Below, piece after piece: positions 17,217 through 29,200 of a stretch of 43,514 nt of DNA. This DNA is from a virus. Under the pieces are notes generated by a model. It was not told where the DNA came from and made no database searches. It was given only the letters and a program-made list of their open reading frames with translations. The stretch's first letter is position 1. Each line of letters begins with the position of its first letter. The stretch is from IMG/VR virus record IMGVR_UViG_3300043772_002428, positions 1 through 43,514 of that record, one strand, 5' to 3'. Both the position numbers and the translations under genes were made by a program.

Positions 17217-20200
17217 ATGCCTATTACAAAAACTATAAATTTCCTACCTGGAATATTTCAGTCTGACACAAACAGAAAGTTTTTAAATGCTACTCTGGAT
17301 CAATTGATGACAGAGCCAAATTTAATTCCCATTAATGGTTATGTGGGAAGAAAATTTGCTCCAGGATTCAATAGCATTAATTCTTATGTATTAGAACCCA
17401 CAGCAGATCGTGCAGACTATCAACTTGAGCCCAGCATTGTTGTTAAAAATCAAAACACCAACAATGTTGAATTTCAAACTACATATCCTGAAATATTACA
17501 AAAGTTAGATTTTTATGGGGGTAATACTGATAATCAAGATACTCTTTGGTCCAGTGATTTTTATAGCTATAATTCCAGAATTAATGCAGATGCATTTATT
17601 AACTTTGGACAGTATTACTGGTTGCCCAATGGACCTACTCCAGTTGATGTGTATGCGGGCACCGCAGATTTAGAGCGAACATTTTATGTATACCCTGATG
17701 CAGGGTTAAATGTTTATAATCTTAGTGGATTTGGTACTGTACCCAATCCTGACCTTGTTTTTGCACGTGGCGGCAATTATAAATTTATAGTTAATCAACC
17801 TGGAAAATCTTTTTATATTCAAACACAACCAGGAATATCTGGTATAAGCAATAGGACAAATCAAAGCACCAGACAGATACTGGGAGTGACCAATAACGGA
17901 ACTGATGTTGGCACAATTTCATTTAATGTACCATCAGCTACAGATCAGGATTTTTATACGTCTATGCCAGTGGTGCAGGAAGTAGACTTAGTAAGCACAG
18001 TTAGTTATGCAGATTTACAAGGCAAATTGTTGTCAGAAATAAAATCTCAATACGGCGGCATTGACGGACAAAATGCAAATTTAAATGGAAAATATTTAAT
18101 ATTTGAAAATTACAGTGCGAACGCTGCTGACTGGACAGCCAGCTCTGTCACGGTGCCCGAAAGTCAACGTTACGGAATTTGGAAAATTATTCTGAACCCA
18201 GTGGGCTTAGACTATATCTTTACCTTAGTGTATTATCTTCCAATACCAGAAAATAACAAAGTAATTATTATGTCTGGTTTGGAATATGGTAATACAGAAT
18301 GGTATACAACTAGTCAAGATAGATTACAAATTATTCCAGTGATTACTGCTCCGTTGACAGAATTGTATTATCAAGATAGTTCAGATCCAAGTCAGTACGG
18401 TGTAATTAAAATAGTTGAAGCTTCTAATAACATAATCAACGTTGATTCTGAAATCCTAGGAAAAAAAGGTTATGTTAGTCCCAACGGTGTAACATTTACC
18501 AATGGATTAAAAATTGTGTTTGATGATAGCGTGACACCCGAAGCATACCAAAATAAAGAATACTATGTAGACGGTGTTGGATCAGGGATCGTGTTAGTGG
18601 CAGTCAGCGATTTGATTATCAATGCTGCTCAAGCCAAGAACAATTATCAGCCGTCACAGAATTTTGTAGTATACGCATCGGCTAAACTTAATGCAGCCGC
18701 AGATCAATTGACTGTAACAACCACAGATAATCCAGATGGAACAAATGTTGCAGTGGGTCAGTTTCCTAATACTATAAACAGCAACTACATAGTTGAGCAG
18801 AATATTGAATTCAGGTATCCTTACCGAGCTGGACAGAACTTGCCAGGGGAACATGAAAATTTATTATTCTCGGCTGATAACATAGGTGTAACTCTTCCTG
18901 GTATAGTTATCAACGGTGTTAGTAATGGCGCAACGGTTCCCGGACAAAACAATACCACTTGGCATTATGATATAAATCAAGTTCTTATAAACGGACAAGA
19001 TGCCTACGGCGGATATACCTTAGATAATGGAAGATATGTATATACCAATAGCAATTTTATAACAGCAAACGCATGGGGCAATGTAACCAGCTTTGTTCAA
19101 GGGTACACCGATTTAACAACAGGGCATAGTAAATTAATTGGATTTGCCAAAGACGGATATCCAATATATGGTCCGTTTGGCTACGATAATCCTATAGATG
19201 ATGCAAGTGGTATTATCAGAATGGTAAGTTCTTATACCGCATCCTCTGATGGGTTGTATAGGCCTCCGGCTCAGACGGTTACAGTTACAGCAGATGCTAC
19301 GAGCACGAATTTTATTGCAGTATCGACTACTAATGGAATAAATCCGGGTATGCGTGTAACGCTTAATAATGGCGGTATATCAGAAGGCACTGTATGGGTA
19401 GTTAACAATGGTTTAAAAACTGCTCAAGGACTGCCAAACTTTAATGGGACAATTAGTCAGATTCAGTTAAACACCAATGTTACTGTGCTGGCTGGAACTA
19501 GTTTAACTTTTGAGTTTTTACCAGGTGCATTCATCGAAGATTATACATTTGACGAAAATACAGGCACATTAGATCAATACAACGGACGATTCTGTGTAAC
19601 TCCAGAATTTCCCAACGGAACGTATGCATATTTTGTTACTCAAAATTCAAATAATCAACCGGTATACCCTTACATAGTGGGATCTGCATTCTATGGTAGT
19701 ACCGCAATCGATACGAATACCAGCTTGGCAACTCCGGATTATTTAATAATCAGTAGAGCCAGTAAAGATTTGAATCCGTGGACTCGAAGAAATCGATGGT
19801 TTCACAAGAATGTATTAGAGTTGACTACAATTTATACAAATATCGAACAAATCGTCGATTCGGAAAACAGAGCAAAACGTCCTATCATTGAATTTGACAG
19901 CGATCTTCAATTATATAATTTTGGAAAAACTGCTAAACAACCAGTGGACATTTTTGACACCAGAATCGAGACTCCATTTACAACAGTTGAGGGTGTAACA
20001 GGAATATTTGTTGATGGTATAGAGTTAGTCGAAGGCATGCGAATAATTTTTGGCGCAGATCAAGATCCTAATTCTAAAGCTAAAATCTGGGTTGTTACTT
20101 TTGTAAACATATACGATGATCCAACACAACCTGAAATTATTCATTTAGTTCCAGCAACCGACAGCACAGTTTTGGCAGATGAAACTGTCAGCGTGTTTAA

Positions 20201-23200
20201 CGGAATAACAAACAACGGCAAAAGTTTTTGGTATACTGGTACAGAATGGTTAGAAAGTCAACAAAAGTTAACTGTCAATCAAGCTCCGTTATTTGATGTA
20301 TTCGACAACGAAGGAATAAGTTTTAATGACATTAGCAAATACCCTATTGTAAACAACCAAACTAGGTTTCAAGGAAATAAGATTTTTGGTTATAAATTAG
20401 GTGAAGGCTCAGCAGATCCTGTATTAGGTTTTCCATTGTCTTATAAGAACTTCAACAATGTTGGGGACATAGAATTTGAAAACTTTTTTGAAACAGACAC
20501 ATTTTCTTTTGGGGAAAATAATACAACAGTAATAAAAAATGTTAATTCAGGATTCTTGCATAAAAATAATGCAAACGGTACATTTAGTAAAATTAATACT
20601 TGGACTAATGTAAATACACCGTCAAGACAAATGCAAGATCTTGCATTTACTTACGATGGAATCACAAATAGGTTTAACATTGATATTATACCAGACTTGT
20701 CGACCACGGAACCCAATATTATAGTTTACGTAAATGCTAAACGATTACCGGTATCGGATATAAATGCATATCCTTTGCCTGATAACAATTTAATGTTAGT
20801 TATTAATCCGTTAAAAATAGAACAGGGTGATAGAATTGACATTTTGGTATATAATAGCACCGAATCAAGCCAGATAGGTTTTTATACTTTTCCTGACAAT
20901 TTAAATTATAATCCACAAAATGCTTTATTAAAATATCCCACATTAGGAGAATTAAGAAATCATATAGGAGAATTAAGTCAAAATAATTTACTATTTACGG
21001 GTTCATATCCAGGAGTTAGTAACCTTAGAGACTTATACATTGAAAATTTTGCTGGCACCATGTTGCAGCAAAGTGCTCCTATTAGCTATGCTGGCATGTT
21101 CTTAAGTGATGAAGAATTTAATTTTGTCAGCTCGTTATTAAATGCTCAGCAAGAATATACAAAATTTAAAAATAAATTTTTAACTTTGGCCGGCAAGTCT
21201 AATCAAATTGATCCGACAAATCCTGTTACTGGTGTTGATTATATTTTAAAACAAATTAACATTATTAAGGATAAAACATTTCCTTGGTATTATAGTGATA
21301 TGGTACCATATGGGGATAACAAAAAAACAATCACTTATTCAGTGTTTAATCCTAATCAACGAAATTACGAAATAACAGAAATTTTTAGTAATGAAACAGT
21401 TGGCAGCAAAGCAATTCTACTATACTTAAATTCTACTCAATTAATATATGGAATAGATTATACATTCTTAGTTACTGGTCCTGGAGTTAGAATATTAGAC
21501 ACTGTTGAATTAAATATCGACGATACTATCACTATAGTAGAATATTATGATACTGATGGAAACTGGATTCCAGAAACTCCTACTAAACTAGGATTATATC
21601 CAAAATTTACGCCTGAAATATTTACAGATTATACTTACACAACACCGCAGACTTTTATTAAAGGACACGATGGAAGTTTAACTGTAACTTTTGGAGACTT
21701 CAGAGATCAATTAATATTAGAATTAGAAAAAAGAATTTATAACAATATTAAAGTTGTATACAGTGAAAAACTAGTAAACATCTATGACAGCATTCCTGGC
21801 AAATTCAGAGATACAGGGTTTACTTTGGCACAGTACAATAATCTTATTGCACGACACTATTTGCAATGGACAGGAGTGAATAATTTAGATTACGTGACAA
21901 ATAGTACGTATGTAAACGATTCTCCGTTTAGTTACAATTATTCTTCGGCCAAAGATAAGATTAATGATGCAAACTTACCAGGAAGCTGGCGTGCCTGTTA
22001 TGAATATTTTTACGATTGCCAGACTCCACATTTATCTCCATGGGAGATGTTAGGTTTCAGCGAACAACCCGACTGGTGGGAAAATGAATACGGTCCATCT
22101 CCATATACATCAGGTAACAAAATTTTGTGGACTGATTTACAAAATGGGCTGATTGCACAAGGCAGTAGACAGGGCATAGATAATAGGTTCAAGCGCCCTG
22201 GACTACTAGACTTCATACCTGTAAACGAAAATGGTGAGTTATTGCCGCCAATCGGATTAATTACTACGTCATATGACAGTACCGGATTTAATCGATCTTG
22301 GGTCATGGGACAATTTAGTCCTACAGAAACAGCCTGGAGAAATAGCAGTGACTATCCATTTGCTGTTCAATACGCAATAGCAATGATGAAACCTGCAAAA
22401 TATTTTGCATATGGGCTAAACACAAACAAATATAGATATAATACAGATTTAGATCAATATGTAATAACAGGAACAAACTATAGGATTGTTCCTGATGATG
22501 TTGATGTTAACGGATATACTAACAGCAATGGTTCTATTAGTAGAGCTTCTGGCTACTTAAATTGGATTACTGACTATCAAACAAGTAAAGGTGTAACAGA
22601 TAAACAACCACTGTTGGATTTTGTCAGAAATTATAATATTCAATTAAGTTACAGGATGGCAGGATTCAGTGGCAAGCAATATCTCAAAATTTTAGCAGAA
22701 CAAAACAGCCCTGAAAGCACCAATGAAACTATCATTATACCAGACAGCGATTATGATTTAGTTCTGAGTAAATCAACTCCTGTTTTAAATGTAAGATACA
22801 GTGGAGTGATAATAGAAAAAACAAATTCAGGATTTAAAGTTTCTGGATATGATTTGGCTAGACCTTATTTTACTGTTGTTCCTCCTGTTACTACTGGAAC
22901 CAAAAAAATCGTTAGAGTTCTTGACAGAACAGTGGAGTATTACACTGAGTATACAAATTATAGAATAAACGTGCCCTACGGCACTGAATTTACTAACCTT
23001 CAGCAATTATCTAATTTGCTTTCTGGAATAGAAAGATTTTTAACTTTACAAGGATTTAAATTTGGATATTTTGATGAAAGACTGGGACAAATCAGAAACT
23101 GGGAACTAAGTGTTAGGGAACTGTTGTTCTGGGTACAACAAGGGTGGGGAGTCGGCAGTGTAATTACATTAAGTCCTGTGGCTGATACACTCAAATTGAC

Positions 23201-26200
23201 CAACACATCTGCCACAGTGGATGTTATCAGTAATTCTTTCTTTGGTACAAAAGTCGTAAATCAAAACTTTAGCGTATTAAATTCTGATGGGTACTCTGTT
23301 ACCAGAGACAATAATCAATTTGATTTAGCGTTGACTAACAGTGTGGACCTAATAGGATATGCAGAATTAAACTTAGTCCAGTATGAACATGTTTTAATAT
23401 TTAATAACAAAACACAGTTTAACGATATTATCTATGACAGTGTCATGGGGCAGCGACAGTACAGATTAAAAATTGTTGGACAAAAAACTGGCGGATGGAC
23501 AGGAACTTTAGCAGCACAAGGTTTTATTTACAATCAACCAGGAGTACAAGCCTGGAGAATGAATAAAGATTATCTTAAAGGCGATCTAGTAGAGTATAAA
23601 AACTTTTACTATGCGGCAAATAAAAAATTACCAGGCGCGACTAGTTTTAATTTCTCAGACTGGTTACCGGTTGATAAAAATAAAATTAAAACAGGATTGT
23701 TATCTAATTTTGCTCGCAACGCTCAGTTACCAGAAACTTTTTACGATGTTGACCAAGTAAATTTAGAAAGCCAGTACGATCAGTTTGCATTGGGACTAAT
23801 TGGGTATAGAAATAGATCCTACTTAAATGAATTAGGACTAGATGATGCTAGTCAAGTTAAATTTTATCAAGGATATATTAAAGAAAAAGGGACTAGAAAT
23901 TCTATCAATGCATTGGGTCAAGTGAGTTTTAGTGGTCGACCAAGTGATGTCAGTGTCAGTGAAGATTGGGCATTCAGAGTAGGCGGATACGGAAGTGTTG
24001 GCACAAATCAATTTGTTGAGTTGGTATTAGATGAAGCATACACTCTTAATAACCCTACCAGTGTTGAAGTTTTATCTAATAATTCTGTAGTATTTGGATC
24101 TTTATATAACGATAATCTTGGATTGTATAAAACTGCGGTCTCTCCGTGGTCTAGTCCATTTTTATTAAACCGGACCATTAACAGCGATTACAGTGATGAC
24201 ATTTTAACTGCAGGGTTTGTAAACATTGAAGATGTTGATTTTACATTGTTTGACCTAAGAAATATTACGTCGTTGAATGCTGGCATTCAAAACATAGGAG
24301 ATGGGTCTAGTATTTGGGTAGCTAAAGATTACAATCAAAAATGGAATGTGTTCAGAGTAGTAGATACAGATACCAAAATTGTTAATTCTATTAATGCTTT
24401 AAATAACAGGGTATCTATAGTAACGGATAAGTTTCACAATCTGTCTAAAAATGATCCAATTTTAATTACAAATACCGATAAATTTAATGGGTTCTATAGA
24501 GTAATAACAGTTGAATCTCTTACTTCATTTACCATCGAAGTAGAAGTCTCGTTACGAGGCTTTAGCTCGGCAACCCAGTCTGGCAGCTTGTTCAAATTGA
24601 TCAGTATGAGAGTCACTGACCCGTCGGACATAATTTCTATTCCCTCAGTGACTAACTGGATGCCAAATGATAAAGTTTGGGTTGATAATTCTAACACTCA
24701 ACAAGAGTGGGCAGTATACAACAAGACTGAACCATGGTCAATGACTAGAAGTTTACCTTCGGGCACTTTATCTAATTCTAGACAGTACGGCAGTTCTGTT
24801 AGTTTAAGTAACAATAATAAATTTGCAGTAGTGGGTATTCCTGGGTATTCAGGCAGTTTATTAGCCAATGCTGGCGCTATATCTAATTACATTCTGAACT
24901 TCAATAATGAGTTAGTAGAGGATGTTACACTAGACGGCAAAGCAGTGGGAACTATTGGGCTAGGATCAGTGATTGATAGTGGAACTGATCGAGTAATTGC
25001 AAGCGCACCATTAAGCGGATCTGGCCGAGGGTGGATTTACACATACAAGAGGGGCGCATTTGGATCGTTAACTGAATCGCAACTGTTATGCCCAAATGTT
25101 AATTCAGCTGCAAATTTTGGTTATAGTATCAGTGTTAGCAAAGACGATCAATGGTTATATGTCGGTGCTCCTGAGGCAGGCACAGTATTTGTGTATGCAC
25201 TTAACAATTTAATGGAAAGCGGCAACAGCTCTGTTACGGCCAATGGCAATGTAAATTCTTTTGTCCTTTCATTTACTCCTTATGACAGTGAGGCAGTTTT
25301 AGTAAGAAGTGCCAGTAGAACGTATGTTCCTAATTACGATTATACAATATCTGGTTCCACAATTAACTTTGTATCTCCACCGCCAGCTGGTACTATAAGT
25401 GTAGTTCAGGAGGTCGGGTATTCATTGTACGCAACTATTGCAGGCAATGCGGCAGAAAAATTTGGCTACAGTGTTTCTTCTACTATAGAAGGAGCACAAG
25501 TAGTAATTGGATCTCCACAGGCAAATGTTACTGTTGGCAACGTTACTTACACTAATAGCGGATCTGTTGATATTTGGAATAGATCTATAGAAAATTATAT
25601 AGCTAAAGGCAGTGAAAATTTATTCAGTGGTATTAGTGCGATAAGTGAATTTACAAAAGTTTACTTAGATGGAACTTTACAAACGCTGGGTATAGATTGG
25701 GTGCCATTTAATGTAAACTGGGTTCTGTTTTCATCTACTCCCAAATTAGGACAAATTGTTACAGTAGAGTCTAATATTTTGCATGAAATTCAATCAATAT
25801 ATCCTCAAACACCATATACAGATCAACAGTTTGGATATAGTGTAGATATATGTACAAATAACTGTAGTCTTTTTGTTGGCGCACCTTATCAAAGTCAAAC
25901 TAATTTGCTTAGTGGGGCAGTTTATCGCTTCTTAAATCAAGGAAGAGTGTACGGGACAATCACAGGTACAATTCAGAATCCTACAGTAAACAGTGGTGAC
26001 TCTTTACGAATTAATAACTTTGTGGTAACTTTCAACAACACCAACTTGGGTGATGTTGTGACAGCAATCAATAACGCTAACATACCAGGAGTAACTGCAT
26101 CAGCAGTAAATGGTTATTTAAAAATTGATAGTAATAGTCTAGTCCTTGCAGATAAATTACGTATCCTACCGGGAATAGGTTCAGCAATCAATGATCTTGG

Positions 26201-29200
26201 CTTGGAAGTATTCACAGAAGTCGAACTCATAAACAATTATAGCAACAAATCCTATGATTATTTTGGAAAAGTTGTTCAAATTAACAATAATAGTAATATT
26301 TTAGTTGTGGCCAGCGACTCAGCTGCCACTCTTGTCACAACAACATTTGATTTAACTTCAAGGGTTACAACATTCGATACAGGATCAACAGGATTTAAAG
26401 AACCGGTTGACGACAGCGGTTCTGTTTGGATTTATAGCTATTTGCCAAGCAATGTAAATTCTATTGCCAACGCAGGAAAATTTGCGTTTATACAACAATT
26501 GACACCTACCTCTGCCGAGGGTTCTCTTAAAACCAATGACAGATTCGGTAGCGGAGTTTCTATAACAGAATATCAAATGTTGATAGGATCTTTGAATTTT
26601 AATCAATTTAATTTTAATGCAGGTAAAGTATTCCAATTTAATAATCAAAATAATTTGTTAGGATGGGACAAGCTACGAAGCCAAGAACCTAGAGTGGACA
26701 TTAATGGAATAACAAAAGCTTACATCTACGATGCACAAAGTCAATCTATACAATACAATTTAGATTATATTGATCCAGCAAAAGGAAAAATATTAGGTTT
26801 AGCCGAGCAAGAAATCACATACAAAATAGACTACGATCCTGCTGTTTATAACAATACTTCATTGAGTACTGTGGCCAAAGATAATAATTTATTCTGGACT
26901 AATCAGCAAGTTGGTCAAGTATGGTGGGATCTAAGTGTAATCAGATACATAGATTACGAGCAAGGGTCAATTAAGTATAGAAATTCAAATTGGGGAAGAG
27001 CTTTTCCTAATAGCAGTGTAGATGTTTACGAATGGGTAGAAAGCATTTATCCGCCAAGCCAGTATGTGGCCAATGGAGGCAGCGGAACACCTAAATATCC
27101 AAGTGATAATGCTTATACTTCTTTAACATACATCGACCCACTGACAAACTACGCTACTGTTAAGTATTACTTCTGGGTTAAAGATAAGACAACATTGTCA
27201 GTAAATCAATTTGGCCGTAGTATCCCTGTTGCAACGATAGCTAGTTTTATACGTGACCCTAAGAACACTGGAATAAAATATTTTGCTGCTCTTAAAGACG
27301 ACAGTGTGGCCATTTATAACATGGAAAATGAGACCACAGGAAGAAACACTATTTTTCATTTAGACTATGTTACACAAATCAACAGCAATATTATTCATAA
27401 TGAATTTGCTTTATTAAACGACACAACTAGCAAGTCTGATGAAATACCACAGAATATCTATAACAAAATGGTAGATAGTATCAGTGGAGCAGACGTTTTT
27501 GGAAATCCAGTACCTGATCCTACGTTACAAGTTCAAAATAGATACGGTATAGATTTTAGACCAAGACAGAGCATGGTAATAGACAAAGACGAAGCCATGC
27601 GAGAATTTGTTCTTTATACAAATAAAATATTAGAAAAGAATTTAATCAGCCAAGGTTACGACATATCGGGGCTGTCTCTTGGAGAACCAATACCAACATC
27701 TAATTCTGGGGCATATGATTTGACCGTGACTAACTTAGAAGAACTAAGTTACGTGAATATTCAAATACGTCCAATTGGCTATAAAGTTTTAGTGCAAACT
27801 AATAGTTTAATTGGTAATTTGTGGACCATTTATGTTAAAGACCGGTCGGTGTTAACATGGCAACCTAATACAAATTACAAACGTGGGCAATATATTCTTA
27901 ATAATCAAATTGCTTACTATGTAAAAAATAATTTTACCAGCGGAGCAACTTTTACTTTCACTGACGATATTGAAATTTATAATGTCAGAAATGAATGGGT
28001 ATTAGATAGGGTACAAGCTTATAATAACAATGACTATTGGGAATTTGTTGATTGGTACGCACCTAACTACGACCAAACTGTAAAGCCAAATTATACAATT
28101 CAAACAACCGCAGAATTGGGGAATTTAAATTTAAAAGCACAGGATATTGTTAAGATATTAAACAATGGACAGGGCAAATGGTTTATTATTCAAGTTTTTC
28201 CTAACATAGTTAATACTGTTGCAATTCAGGATGGTACTATACAATTAAAAGATAATTTATATGAATTGCCTGCATATGGTATGGGATTTGACAGTGATAA
28301 CTTTGATATAAACAGATTCGACCAAAACCCAAGCATCGAAATCAGATCAATCGTTGATATTATTAAGAATAATATCTTTATTAACAATCTTGACATTGAA
28401 TTTTTAAAATTATTCTTTGTTTTTGTAAATTATGTACTGTACGAGCAAAAAAATGTTGATTGGGTATTTAAAACCAGTTTTATCAATGTACTACAACAAA
28501 TCAAAGGATTAAATCAACCTCCTATATACAGCAGAGAAAATATTGACATATACTTAGATTATATCAATGAAGTAAAACCTTATAAGACTACAGTGAGAGA
28601 ATATGTAGTTGATTATCAAGGCGACGACAACTATACAGGATATGTAACAGATTTTGATGTACCCCCATACTATGACCCGGTATTAAAAATAAACAGGAGT
28701 CCTAGCGGAGAATTCATCGAAGACATTAGAGCTTTACAGCAACCGCAATATGCTGATTGGTTATCTAATTATTCTTACAATATCGAATCAATTGAAATAA
28801 TCAACGGTGGAACTGGCTACACTTTCCCGCCAACAGTGGTAATTACCGGTAGTAATAACGGAAATGATGCTGTGGCAAGAGCATTAATTACCAATGGCGT
28901 TGTTACAAAAATAATTTTAGTGTATGCAGGCAGCGATTATATCACTACTCCTATAATTTCTATAGTTGGTGGAAACGGAACAAAGGCATCAGCAAGAGCA
29001 GTCTTAAAGAATGATAAAGTAAGGTCGATTACAGCTAAATTAGTCTATGATCGATATACATATGGCAGTACAATTGTAAATTGGACTCCTAACACTGTTT
29101 TTACACAAGGTCAAATAATAACCTATAATAGTGTAGCATATGTAGTTAATACATCTTTTACTTCCGGAAATAATTTTAGTTTAACTAATTTAACAGTGTA

